64,000 bases of DNA from Drosophila miranda (lineage: Eukaryota > Arthropoda > Insecta > Diptera > Drosophilidae): contig NC_046675.1 of the NCBI RefSeq assembly GCF_003369915.1, positions 9,982,001-10,046,000 on the forward strand, in the 5' to 3' direction. Below are positions 36,201-49,216 of this stretch, one piece after another. A program made the position numbers and the translations under genes. Position 1 is the first letter of the stretch. The number at the start of each line of letters is the position of its first letter. A model generated the notes under the pieces. It did not search any database. It was not told the DNA's origin and saw nothing but the letters and a program-made list of their open reading frames with translations.

Positions 36201-38476
36201 GCGTCTGTGCAGGTTGTTTGCCGCATAGTAATATCATATAATAGTTAATCACAGATCCTTATTATGCTTGAAAGAAAACAGAATGAAATCATCTGGTGAA
36301 TACACAAAATCTATATGAAAGGACTTCAATATCAGATGTTTCGACCCAACAGTTAAAGTTCTTTCAATCAGTGTATTTCAGATTAATTTTACTAGCTTTC
36401 ATGAAGTACCTCTTTTGATCCTGCATCTGCATACCCCTCAGTAGTAATCCTTTCTCTTTTCTCTAATCAATCCTAAACCAGGGTATGTCCAATTCGTAGC
36501 TAAAACATTCCCCTCGCAGATGTACATATGTATTCCATTGTTTGGTCTATTCATTTTGGTGTTTTTCCCCCTTTGTTTTGCCTCCATTATGCTTTACTTT
36601 GTTGCGGCATGTTTATTTTTGAGTTTGGCCCCAGTCCGATCCCAGCCAGTTCAGGACCAAAGTTGGTTAATGGTAGGACTGTCTGAAAGGTTTATGGCCC
36701 TTCCAGCTCCCATTTCCCATTTGCCAATTCCTAGTTCCTTTATTACGTTGTGTGTTTTACCAACAGCAAACACAATTGCCCTGGCTGGCCCCTGAACCCG
36801 TACTCGCCTCGACTTTTGTTTCAAGTGCTGCCATCAAATGGAGTGGCCAAACCACCACTCTGCGACTCGGATTCGCATCCCCGCGTATTCCAGTGCTCCA
36901 TTTAACTGGGTCTAGTGCTCGGGAGTCTGGGTACCCATTCCTCATCCTCATCCTCATCCTAGTTCTGGTTCTGGCTCTCCTTCTCCTCTTCGTCGTGCAT
37001 TGAACTGCTCTCGGTTACCTCTTCGATATTTTCTTACAGCGGGGCATGTGGCAGGGAGTTCCCTGTCCAGAGCTCCTCCTTCTGGGGCTTTGTGGCGGCT
37101 GCCTCTTGCAATTATTGTTGTGCCCCCAACCCGCGCCCACATGGATGATCCCCTTCACATTTGATGTGCATTTGCATTCGTGGCCCTCAGGCTATCGAAT
37201 GCTTTTTAGTCCACGACATTGTCATTGTTGTTGCTCCCTTTTTTTCTTCTATTACACTTTTTTTGCCTTGCCACAAAGACCACTCCCACTCTGGAGTGCA
37301 ACGGGGGAGAGGATAGAGAGGGGACAGCCATGGAGTCCGAGTGCGAGTGCTTTTATTAAAGTTTTTCGTATTGTTTGCCTTCCACAATGTCTCCTCTGGC
37401 AGCGACACCCAACACACAACACCCGACCAGAAAGACGACCAGAAGTGGCAGTGGCATCAGTTGCAGTCTGCATCGTGCCACAGCCAGAGCGAAAACACAG
37501 ATATAGCCACCTCTTGTACGGCGGGGTTTCTTGTTCGTCTTTGTGTGTACCTTTGTGTGCTTTCCTGCTTTCCTGCCACAGGAAGTTGCTGTCTAACAAT
37601 AACTTCAAGAATTCTGAATGCGTTGGCAGTATTTCAAATGGGACAAATATTTCTTATTAATTTTTTTTCAGCTAAATGGAGCAGGCACGCTACTGATTCT
37701 CCATGACTGTTGCAACTGTCTGCAGAGGCCACACGAATACAGGAGAGCTACCTCAGAAGGATAGCGTTTAAAGCTCACTAATACCAAGACATTGTCACAC
37801 ATTGAAGGCAGATTTGTGCTTTCCTCAGAAATTCCTTGAGACAGTATTGAATATAAAAAAAGTATAAATGCTATTAAATGCATCTCTTATTAAATTTTTT
37901 AACTATAGAATAAATTATATCATGAGATATCCTTTCTCTTTAATTGCATCTCATATTTGCAGAGCTTTCACACGCACACGACTCACGTACACAAGAAAGC
38001 TCTTGGCATTAATTGCTTTCAAAGTGCACCAATACCAAGACATTAACACACATTGAAAACACTTCAATTTCACTATTTCCGCATATTTCTCTTTACAGTC
38101 TCTACAAGAACCACAAGAACGAAATACATACATATGTAAAACACCAGGAACTGGACCAATTTTTAATCAAAAAAAACGAAACGAAACGAAACAAAACACA
38201 CAAAAACAATCAACAATCTACTCACCGACCTCTTGCTAGACTTCTACATTCTATATACTCGTATACTCGAAGTCCATAATTTGGAAGAACCTTTTGTAAC
38301 GACAACTTTTGGATAAACATATCTCTAGACGAAATCGAAGCCCCATCCCCCGCCAGGAGAGGAAAGCAGAGGAGTGTCCTAGCCCCGTCCATTGACAACC
38401 CATTCCCCAGGAAGTGTAACCAGAGAAAGCATCCAAGACGGCGCCGCTTAAACCGCAAGCCTACAAAATTGGTCGA
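33258..38476. other. Long non-coding stretch, intergenic or 5' intron
   Basis: No supported coding sequence. Contains CT-rich tracts near 33700-33850, CA patches near 35670-35715, a GC-rich patch with GCGAGCGAAGCGAG near 36160, and many A/T-rich segments. Part of it may be 5' intron of the aminopeptidase-like gene. Confidence 0.5.
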
Positions 38477-38630
38477 ATGTTATGTTGTGGCTTCTGTTGT
38501 GGCAACATGTCGAAAAGGGATTACAAAGTTGCCACCACGGATGGCATCGAGCTGGAGCCGTTGGGCGGCGAAAAGAGCGACAAGGAGAAGGACAAGGATA
38601 AGGAGAAGCAAACGAATGGCGTTACCTTTG
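38477..38630 (+). CDS. Alternative first coding exon A of the aminopeptidase-like gene
   Basis: ATG at 38477 opens MLCCGFCCGNMSKRDYKV, followed by acidic and KDK-type charged residues and VTFG, then a consensus donor GTAAGT at 38631 with phase 1. The exon at 49217 also ends in phase 1, and both can join the acceptor at 49406 to read Gly-Gly-Glu-Ser, so this is best explained as a second N-terminus for the same gene. The CC..CC cluster next to the N-terminus is a possible palmitoylation site in the cytoplasmic tail. A second ATG (codon 11, context CAACATG) is a better match to the Drosophila start consensus. The resulting protein would be about 1127 aa. Confidence 0.65.
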
Positions 38631-41600
38631 GTAAGTGTTCCATCTTAACAGCTATCCTTTATCCCTATATTGTCCTTATATACAACTGCATTGCAATTGC
38701 CTCGGGGGACACCTCTTCAGATGATCAAAGCCCTCTCACGAGCACGAGGAAAAGTGCATAATTGCACTTGTGCATAATCCGACGCTCCACGCAATTTAAA
38801 CTCCCTTTTTTCCCTTTTCCCTGCCAATTCTTGGCAGGCAGGGCTCCCTCTGGGATTTATTCATCAAGTTGTTTTCTTAATTACGCCAAATGCAAAACAA
38901 AAGCATTACAAATGCGACTCGTCTTCGCCGTCATCTTCCTCCTCGCAATCCACCCCGAAGGAAGCGGTTACTCATACGCCCCGTTGGACCGCACCGCCAG
39001 ACCGCAGGCAAACGCAAAGTAAATGAATGTCAGCAAACGTCCCTACACTCTGCCCCAACCCCTACCTCTTAGTGTTTGCTTGCCTGCCCCCTGGTCTAGG
39101 CAGGAGATTTTTCGAGATGTTTTTACCCTGGAAATTGGAAAGTGGAAGGCTAGATGCATTTAATAGGTGGACTTACCTACTTTTCTGTCCGAAAAATCCA
39201 GCAAAAAATACAAGTACAACAAATATCAACTAAAAAGCAACAAATAGTCTTTAGCGACGGGCAAAAGTCGGACCCGAACAGCAAAAACAACATACATAGG
39301 TTACGCCTCGCCAAAAACTGTGTTGTTGGATTCTGGGACCGACTCATCTGCCCAAGTCATTGACGAATAGACGAAGGCTAACAAAAATTGAAATGGAATT
39401 TGTTCCGGATGCAATATCCAGATAATTTTATAGTCTTTACTTTCCACAATTTCTAGACGTTCTTTCAATATTTTGGAACTGACAAGGATAAACTCCCATT
39501 GAAAAGGGAATCTTAAGGGATCTTACTCTTAGATGCTTTTTTGCTATCTTCTGATGGAAGTACCAGGTAGCCCCATAGTCCTAATATCGACTATCCTGTT
39601 GATGTTCTTATTTCGTTTTTCTTACATCTCTTCTTTGGATTGCCTGCAGCAACGTGGGTTGAATTTTTTCCGCTTTGACAGATGTCCACCCGAACCGGCG
39701 TCCTGCTCCAGATGGCAAAGAGGCCACAGACGGGCGGACGGAGGGACAGACGAACCAACAAACGGGCAGGCAGCCAGGCTGACGGGGGGTCGGTGGTTGG
39801 TCGGTCTCCTCATGCTCTTTAAGCTGTCAGCAATTTCTGGAATTTTGAGCTTTCAATTGGGGTTTCTTTCGGCTGAAAGGCACCCCAGGAGGGGAACCTC
39901 AATTGCGGTAATAATATGCGCCAAATGAAGGGTTCGTCTGGGGAGATGAGATCGATTAAATATATATATAGAGAGTGAGTCATAGTCTGGAAGGGTGCTG
40001 CATTAAAGATACATCTGATTAGACGTTCCATCTCAGAGCTAGAGAACTGTCATTCCAATACCTGCTTTTAATGCTGGTTCCACTTTAACAGCCCTAAATC
40101 CATCGTAATCATACATTAATCTGTCTTACCCCTTTCCATCCCTCTATCAACGAGAGGGCTGGGGTACGGGTTTGCTATCAATATACGTATCTGGCGACAC
40201 GTTAAACACAAACATATGCAAATCATGTTGACTTTATCAAGGCGACACATCGCTGCCACTTGGGCATGCCGTGGGCCAAAGTGGGACACAAGAAGGCGCC
40301 AGTCTCGGCCCCGCGGCTCAACAATCCCCTCCTCATCCTTGGAGCGGCAAATCAGTGTCACGGGAACAGGACGTGGACGTGTGCTCGTGTCAGCCTCAGC
40401 ATCAGCGAAGCAATTAAGGATGCATAAAGTGGAGTAACCACTTGACTCCACCCCCCACCACACAGCCGCAGCAGGGCCACAACTGCCACAACTGCCACAG
40501 CTGCCACGTGGATACGAGATGTTTACCTGTGACGTAATGTGGTTTAACCTTTGTGCAGGTCACTCTCCCTTCGAGAAGGCACATGATCTGACATGTGCAT
40601 GTGCTTGAAGGGGGAATGTATGTGGGGGTTTCCCTGGGATCCAGATGTAATCAATTAAGCAATCATCCTTTGAGGATGGATTCCATAAGATTATTGCGTA
40701 ATCTGAAATGGCTTAAGCTCTAAGTCCTGTACTTCTCTTGTTTAAATATGGCAAACAACATAAAGAAATGTTTTTCTTAGAACACGACTCTTATAAACCA
40801 TCCAACAAGTGCCGAAATCTCTCAGTGCTCTGCCAACAAGTGCTGAAATCCCTGAGGGTTCTGCAAACATGTGCTGGAATCCAGCAGAGCAGAGTTCTTT
40901 AGACTTTGCTTTTGAGCTCCAAAGAAGTTTATACATTCTTGGGGCTGCCGCTGCCACCCGTCTAAGGGTTAAGCAAGGAGGCGCTGCTGTTGCTGCTGAC
41001 GTTGATAATTGCAGGATGCGTTGCGTTGATTGCAGGCTGAATGGGGCTGGGGACACACACACACCCTCTTGAGCACTTGAGGCGGGGGCTTGACTCGAAT
41101 AAAGAATTCCTGCCTGCCTATCCGGGAGTGCATCAGCGAGATAAAATGGGTCCACAAGAAACAATTGAAGTGGCAGGAGTCTATCCCTGTCCCTCTCCCC
41201 CTCTCCCTCTCTCTCTCTCTGTGTCCATGTGGAAGAGTGAAAGTAAAGGATTCATAGAAATGAAATGTGTTTTTGGGTCAGGCAACTTCAAAACTCAGAA
41301 GAGTCGGAAAGGAGAGAAAAGTAAAGCAAAGGCTTCGGAATGTGGCAGGAAGAAGGCATGAGGCATGAGGCTGGCAGGCGACGGAAAACAAATGGCGAAT
41401 GGCAAATGGAAAATGGAAAATGGAAAACGGCAACATTTCTGACTGACAAGCGCAACGGAGTCGGGAGGCCCGAGTCAGGCCAAGTCAACCCGTCAAAACG
41501 TCAGTGCGAGCAACAATTTATTGTTGCGAAATGGCGCAGGCAAAACACAATTAAATGCAACTACAAAGGACCCAAGGATCTCCCCTGCAGCCACAGCCTC

Positions 41601-44600
41601 CCAGCCAACCAACGACCCAGCCGCCCACTGGGCGCGTAATTAAATGGAAATGGAAAATGGAAAATATTGCCAGGGGCCGACTCGCTGGGAACATTCGCAC
41701 TCATTCTGGCACTGGTACTGTTACTGGTACTTGTTGAGGGCCCAGGCACTCGAGGGCCTGCCAAGCCACGAGCACATTTGGTTTTTATGGTTTTACTCTT
41801 GCCCAGAAAAAGGGGTCTCTAGGACATGCCATCTCTGTAGGATTATAATTATGGTATCCTAAACGGAGAAGCTGTTCTAATGCTTTGGGATTCGATCTTA
41901 AAGTTGATCAGGTAACTGTATAGAAGGGTTCGAATACCTTTTCAGAAACCTTTAAGCCCCTTCATGCATCTCCTCGTGCCGTGCGTAAGGGTATCCAACC
42001 TCCCCTAAGCCTTTTGCCAGCTTATCCTTCCCCAAGCTGTGGCAGTCCCCGAGCTCTGGGGCTCTGGTGGCTCTGGGGGCTCTGCTGAGCTCGGTTTCTG
42101 CACAATTAGTTCGCCAACAACTCGGTTTTGATCCGCCTGAGTTGATCCCAATGCCATTCATACTGGTATCGATTGCTTAACCCCTATGCACAGCCTTAAC
42201 CCTCTCTGGTTAACCACTCGAGCTGAACTTTTTTCCGATTTGCATTGCTTGTCCCAGCAATGGGCCCAGGAGTGGCCCTCGAACACGGTCTGCCAATTAA
42301 TTAAATCAATGGCAAATGCCTCAAATTGAGTGTGCAAATATCCTCAAATGCCTCCTTCCTCCAAATATAACTCATTTCCATATCAAACAGAGAATGGGAA
42401 TGATACGAGGGCTCTCAATGATATTGATATGGTTGACTTATTCCAGATTTATTTCCAGGGAGGAAAGAAACTCCTGAGATTTGGGGCTCATGGTTCGAAT
42501 ACTAATTGTATCTATACAGATGTGTGACATTCGAATATCCCAAGAAACATCGAAGCAGAGGCATATCTCTATATGATCCTGGTTTTTAGCTGCAAAACTA
42601 AATCTTACAGTTGCTGACTCCTTAATCCTGGCAAATTTAATCAACTTTGATTACCGCCACATATATGAAGAAGTGACTGCTCTTCAAGAATATCAAACAT
42701 ATCTTTTCTTTTTGGTTGGATTTACCTTTTTTCCATCTAAAGAGCACTGGGTCGAAATTTTGGGGTCTTTTCAAAGCTGCTAAATTGCAACTTTTGATCA
42801 GTAATAGTTTTTCGATGTCTCTTCCACCTCTTGTCTGTTGACTTTAACAATTTCATATACCATAAAGCTTAAAGAGCGACTTTAGCTGTGTGATTATTTC
42901 GATTTTCGCCACATTTGGGCCATTTAGTGGCCGCATCGAACAAGCCCTTAAACGAGTAATTACAAGGTTCGACTGCCCGCCCCAGTCCCATTTCAGTGCC
43001 ACCACCGGGCCAGGGAGAGGGGCACCCTGCCACGGCCACACGAGGCAGCAGCACACACAGCAGTTCCAGTGGCAGCGGCAGTAAGAGCTGCAGCAGTAAC
43101 AGCTTAAATTTATTGATTGTTTCATAAACAGCGATTATTTAACCACCGTATTTCGATGGGCATTCGGCATTCGGCATTGCCCCTGCCCCCGCCCCAGCCC
43201 CAGCCCCATTCTCCCTCTCAATCCCATTTACATCCCCCATTCCCTGCCCCAAAAGTCTGTCGGACGGCAAACACTTGTGGCCATCTTCGGTGTGTGTACA
43301 ACCAGTTAAGGTCCCAAGGCTATGGGCGACACTGAGTGGGGGCTTACAGGGGGTTTTTCTCCATACATTTCGATTCCACACATATGGGTTCAATATAAGA
43401 TACTCGTGCGATGCGTTGGGGCGAGTGGGGTTGGTGTGGCACATGACAAGTCACAAGTGCGGGCAGTAAATTTGCATGCGACAGCAAATACTCAATAGTC
43501 GGCATGGCCCTTGGTGGGCAGAGGGGTGTCGAATGGTAAGAGGATGGGGCACGCTGTTGAGTAACTTGGTTAACACGAGGTCTGGTCTGGTTTGGGAGGC
43601 CACAATTGAAAAGGGAAACGCAGCGAATCGAACCAGAATCGAGCCCAACATTGAGGCAACATCATCGTATGCATCGAATCGACTTTTGTCTGTGAAGGCA
43701 GTGGAAATGTGCCCCGTATGCAGTTTATTTCTGCCCCCAGACCGGGGCAGGGTACAAGAAGTTTGTTGGAGTTTCTCTGCCACTTCGTTCCAGATGAATA
43801 GCTCTATGAAATGTTTAGGAATTGAGACCATAACTAGAGTAAATTCTAAGGGATGAAACGTTGTTCCTTCTTAAAGGAAGAGCTTTCTGGATTGATCTTC
43901 CTTCGAGCATATCCTCTACAGGGTATACAAATCTCGTAAAATTGAATTCAAAATATGTCAACGCTTTAATCTCGCCGAAAAAGTAGGCGTTTGATGGTGC
44001 GCGGTTTTGCCTAATGAACACGATTCAGACAGAAAGGAAAACTTTAGACTAACGTGACGAAGAATTTATTGAGTTAAGCCGCTTGAATGGGGTGGTGGGG
44101 CGGTTGCTGGGGGAGGCAGAGCATCCCCATTTTCACCGCCACCGACCTGTGGTGGTGTGTTGTTGCCTGCAAGAGTACCAGCCAAAGTGTATATGTATCC
44201 ATCCGAGGAAAAACTTTGACTTGGCGCTGAATTTGTCGCATTTACAGAGCAAAAAAAAACGGCAAGGAAAACTCAAACTCAAGAAGTCGAAATGAGATTT
44301 CGCTTTGCCGGCAAAAGTTCTTAAAGAAAACCGAATTACCATTTTGGTTGAGCGGCGGCTTTGTGCTCCATTTGTTGATTGTTTTTCGCAGTAGCCCGGG
44401 AGGCGCTCTCTTGCCCAGAAGTAGGCAACACAAATCATCAGGATAGGAATAGGAACAGGAATCATCAGCATCAAAGCATCGTAAATCTCAAAGGGCAGGC
44501 TGGAGCTGGGTGAGGAGATGAAATGAGCGGAAATGATATGTTAAAGCAGAGAACCGAGAGCCCATCCCATCCCTTAAACGAGAACTGTTCTAATGATGAT

Positions 44601-45760
44601 CCCACTCCACGAACAAGTCGAATGCCATGGATGGTACACGTACACTATTTGGCCAAAAACACATGATAAACAACACTGCATTTTCGACGGTGGGGGGCGA
44701 GGGGGAGACATATCTGTTTGGAGGCAGGGCTGCTGCTGTTTAAGGGTTGCAATATTTACCGCTAGCTTTCGTTTGCCTGGCAACACTCTACAACACACTG
44801 TTGTTTCTTCTCTTTCTCCTCTTAAAAGCATCGCCTGCGAGCGGAGGGGGGCAAAGAGCACCCGCGAGGGGTCCATAGAAATTTCATTTTCATTTTTGCA
44901 GGTGAGCAAAATTTACTCAGAGAGAAAGAGTATAGCGAGAGAGAGAGAGTGTGAGTGTGAGAGAGCGCGAAAGCACACATGCGCATGGACACCCATTAGG
45001 GTTGCACTCTCTCGCACTTTCTCTCAGGGTTGGAGCCCTTGGAGGACGACACGCTCTGCAGGCGGCTCGCAGCAGCGGCAGCATCCAGTTGGAAAATGTA
45101 CGCGCACTCAAACGCAACAAAAAGCGCGTGACAAAACGGGAACAGCACCACACACAGAAGGCGGAAAGAAAGGCAGAAAGAAAGAAACAGCAAGGAATAT
45201 TCGGCAAAAAGCACACGTACTCACACACACACTCACACGCTACGAAACGAATGCGTCGCGTGCTTCCCCAAATCCCCAATATCCCCATCCTTCAACACCA
45301 CCCTCTGCTGCTACTGCTCCTGCTGCTGTGCGTGTCTATAGAGTGAAAGAGAAAGAAAGAAGTTGCCGAAAAGAAAGAAAAAAGTGAATAACGGTACAAA
45401 TCAATTGCTGTAAATAAAAAGTAATTAGCAATTAGTTTTTTTGTGTGAAAAGTGTGCATACATTTATTTTTTGAAATCAATGAATATAAGGACCCACGTC
45501 ATTTCCGAAACGAACTCGTTCCCAATATGAAATGAAATGAACCCAATGCCAGACCCAACAAAGCCAGCAACAAGCTCATCATATTTACAGTTACAAGCAG
45601 AAGAGGGAGAGAGCGGTGCTCAAATGTCGCCTCAGGAACAGAACTAATTGAGCCCACAAAAGCGAAATGGAATAATGAACGGTTCTGCTCTGTCGCCCCC
45701 TGCCTGTCGCCATTTGGCGAGAAAGCGAGAATGCAGCTGAGAGCCAAAGAACCGCAATTC

Positions 45761-45836
45761 AGTCAAGTGTCAAAGCTAGCAAGGAAAAGGGGGAAAAAAG
45801 GAGCAGCTGAACGGTGAAAAAAGCAAAAAGAAGAGG
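45761..45836 (+). promoter_or_regulatory. Candidate initiator and non-coding first exon
   Basis: TCAGTC at 45759-45764 matches the Drosophila initiator (TCAGTY), and 76 bases later a consensus donor GG|GTAAGC occurs at 45837. The surrounding DNA is GAGA and purine rich. It could be an alternative 5' UTR exon spliced to the 49.2-kb region. No TATA box or DPE is clear. Confidence 0.4.
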
Positions 45837-46359
45837 GTAAGCAGGCACAGCGAGAAAAGGAGCGGGAGAAGTGAAGAAGCAGCATAGAAGGGGACTGGAA
45901 AGCGCACTATTGACATATATATGCGCGCATACAAAGAGAAGTACCGCTGCCGCTGCTGCTGCTGTCGCTGCCGCTGCCGCCGCGGAGCGAGCGAAGAAAA
46001 CGCGGCATAAGACAAAACAGGAAATTCACTTATACAGTCGCACACACTCATACACCCACACACACACGCAGTTGACGCATCAAAAAGGAAAATTCGCGCT
46101 GTTGAGCTTTTTGCATTTTGACATTTTCAAAACACTGATTTCAATGCGAGAGAGAGGCTCTCTTTTTGGAAACTTCCATGACATCCTCTCTCTCTCTCTC
46201 TCTCTCTATCACTCTCTCTCAATGCCGCTCTAAGCTCCTTCTGCGCTTTTTTTTCTTGTCCGCCAACAACAATGCCACGAATGAGAAAATGAGAATGTAA
46301 ACAAATAAATGCTGGAAAAAAACAAGAACAGAGCACTATATATTTGGGTCGAAGCGTTT

Positions 46360-46645
46360 GATACCCTTCAAGAAGTGACTTCATAGCGTTTCAGCAGACA
46401 CAACAATAGCCAATAGCTACTATTGAAGTGTTCATGAAAAGTCATGAGCAGGAGGCGTAGAGGTCCAAAAGAAGTGGACGTTATTCTTAATATATCGCTG
46501 ATATAACTTTTCTTTTTGGGACTAAATTCCTCAGCCAATTTGTTTGAATCTTATATATTTTCCTTTTTAGCCATTTTGGACACATAGAAATACCATGAAA
46601 TGCCGGCATTTACTTCCGCTCCATTTCTTTTTCTCGCAGGGTATA
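46360..46645. repeat. Possible dispersed repeat bounded by TACCCTT and AGGGTATA
   Basis: The segment is bracketed by GATACCCTT (46359-46367) and GCAGGGTATAG (near 46637), an inverted arrangement like the element at 7041. It is about 285 bases and AT-rich inside. Assignment to a family needs a repeat library. Confidence 0.3.
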
Positions 46646-47581
46646 GATACATATAAACATGTACATATGCATGTATGTACATACATAAGTACATAAGTAA
46701 TTAAAAGGGAATTGTGAGATGCATTAACACTATTCTTGCGTGCCCTAGCCGCAATTTGGTAAGAGGGGAACAGAAAAAATGAATAGAGCGGCTCTGTTGC
46801 TGCATTGGCACCAGGCACGAAGGCCAACAAAAAGAGAAAGAGAGAGAACACGCTATACTATAATATTTTTCAATACAATCATGTTAAAACAACGTCCTAC
46901 TTGTTCAACTTGGATTTTAATCCCGGCATTGACATTAATAGTTGTTTAGAGCGAGGCAGAACGATGTGTGTAACCTCTCGCTCGCACTGCCTGCTAACCT
47001 AGCAGTTACCAACCGCCATCTTCCTCCTATGAAGCCAGTCGGCAACTGTAAATAGCGGCTCTTTCTGATTTTTTGGCATGCTTGAATTGTTATCTTCGTT
47101 TCGGATTGAGGATTATAAACAGGGAGTTACATATGACAATTTAATTCAATTATTTTCTAGAGAGTTTAATCTTTGCGTGTTGCTCCAAAAAACTCTGAGT
47201 GAAGACTTTAGTTTGTAGCTTTTTACATAATTTGTATGATTCAATGATTATGTCAAAGAGCAGTTATGGGTCCCGACGACCGCGTCATCGTCGACGGTTT
47301 GCCGGCTCACTGGATTCTTGGGTTTGCTTTCACGCTATATTTTATTTTATGCATTTTATTATTATCATATTATATTGGAATGGAATTATATTGGCTTTTC
47401 AAATACTTTTTCCATTCCATTTTCTGACTTGCTGAATGGCTTCTCTTTTGTTGCTTTACTCTATTACTCTGTCGAAGGATGTATAAACTGTGGGATCTGT
47501 CGTGTTGTGACGTTACTTCTAGCAGGGTAGTAGTTTTCCGGAATCCTCGTGGATATTAACGTAGTGGACTAACATATCCTA

Positions 47582-47725
47582 ACACCACCTCTATATTACT
47601 AGAGGAATAAGGACATACGAGTAGAGTAAAAATAACATCTTTTATTTAGCTGAACCTCTTATTTAATCCCACTCGTATGTCTCTATTCAGCTAGTAATAT
47701 AGAGGTGGTAATATAGAGGTGGTGT
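47582..47725. repeat. 144-bp foldback, MITE-like or hairpin RNA
   Basis: ACACCACCTCTATATTACTAG at the left (47582-47602) is mirrored by CTAGTAATATAGAGGTGGT (47691-47709), and GACATACGAGT (47612-47622) by ACTCGTATGTC (47671-47681). Together the arms are about 57 bases with a few mismatches and a loop of about 30-48 bases. The terminal 14-base unit AATATAGAGGTGGT is duplicated in tandem at the right end. Confidence 0.7.
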
Positions 47726-48376
47726 GATGAAATAGCTGATTCTGATGATTCTGGTGATTCTGATGTCAGCTCTAGACTGTCTGTTAGACCGATCTCAGAG
47801 CTATTTTCAAACCTCTCTCGAGATATATTAGCAAACTAATTGTAATTGTAATAATTCTATTGAATTGATATTAAGCTTTCCAAATATGTTGCGGATGAAA
47901 GAAGCTTGCAACGAATGACCGCTGCCGCATGGCGTACCTTTAGGAAAGGCTAGAGACTAGTCTACTTATCGAGGAAGTATATAAATAATATTACATAATT
48001 AAATATAAATAAATAAATATGTATTAAATATTTTCTGAAGTTGGGGCAGAGTCAAAATGTTATTTTGGCCTCTACGTGTGACCGCTCGACTAGCCTATAG
48101 ATAGGGCACTGCAATCAGTGCCACTGCGTCAGATAGCAACCGTTGATTCATATTCTGTGCTTTATCTGCCATTTGCCGATTGGCAGGTGCCTCAAATCTA
48201 CTCGTATTTGGTGGCTCATTCCAACATTTCTGGTACCAGAGACCTTAACCACGAATTATGTCTGGATGATGCTTCACGAAACAAACTTCAGGCTCAAGTG
48301 CTCGTCAAAGGCAGACACAGAAATGCAGATATACCTACTCCTACTATTCTATACAAAAGCCGGCTAACACAGAGCC

Positions 48377-48379
<3 letters not shown>

Positions 48380-48411
<32 letters not shown>
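48380..48411. repeat. (GA)n microsatellite
   Basis: GA dinucleotide run of about 15 units; possible GAGA-factor target, upstream of the second promoter of the aminopeptidase-like gene. Confidence 0.9.
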
Positions 48412-48413
<2 letters not shown>

Positions 48414-49216
48414 TACTAGAAAAAGGGATGGCTATGAATTTTTGGGGGGTTGATTTTTGGGCGTTGAAAGCGCTTTTCACTAATTCAATGCGACATTGAA
48501 AATTGCGAAAAGTGCGGTGCGGCTCTGTCTGCAATCTCTCAGAAGGGGGGGAAGTGGAGGCGGAGGCGGACAGGGTGCCAGACGAGAGCGGACGTCTGAC
48601 TAGACGAAACCGGAAGGGCGTCAGCTTCTGGCTGGTGGCCAGGCCCAAAAGGAAAGCGGAAAGTAGAAAATTCTCTCCAACGGGGCCAGCCAAGTACAGA
48701 GGTTGGGGTAGGACGTGGACGTAGGACCGACCCCCTCTAGATGACGGCATATATTATGTATGTATATGTATATATTTCTGGGTAGAGCTTCATTTTTTGG
48801 CAGTCGATTTATTGGTTAAAGGGTGTAAAAAACACACAGCGAAAAAGTCTGTGCCTGTGGCCTGGGTCCCTGAATAAAATATGAAGAGCACGTGGCTGCT
48901 GCATGGGTCTGGCAAAGGGTTCGGATTCTGGGTTCTGGTCTCTGGTTTCCACCTGAATTGGTCATAAAAATTGGTTCGTGATTTCCCATTTCCAGAGCAA
49001 ATAGGCTGACAATTATTTGCGGTGTGTGTTTGCGGTTTGATTTTGTTCCGATCCGATCCGATACTGTTTCCGGTTTTGAGCACGATTTTGTTTACGGACA
49101 CGGGCGAATAAGCGTGCGTATTGGCCGGAAGACAAAGAGAGATCGGCCCCGTTAAGATTTCGGTCGTCGGCGGTGGCCGTAGAGGCTCGAGGATTTGGCG
49201 TCGCGAGCGCATCGAA

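Larger units (their letters stand above)
38631..49216 (+). other. Intron 1 of the long aminopeptidase-like isoform, holding other promoters
   Basis: No coding exon supported in these 10.6 kb. Features seen: GAGA/CT-rich promoter-like DNA at 44.9-46.2 kb, a likely 5' UTR exon near 45761-45836, a dispersed repeat-like segment at 46.36-46.65 kb, a foldback at 47.58-47.73 kb and a GA microsatellite at 48.38 kb. Confidence 0.5.

Noticed and set aside
41925..42510. tRNA B-box-like GGTTCGAAT at 41,927 and 42,490
   Set aside because: No matching A-box, cloverleaf or T-run terminator at tRNA spacing.
44593..45387. 264-codon plus ORF
   Set aside because: Low-complexity Arg/Lys/Glu-rich translation of GAGA and CA repeats, no conserved motif; more like promoter/5' UTR DNA.
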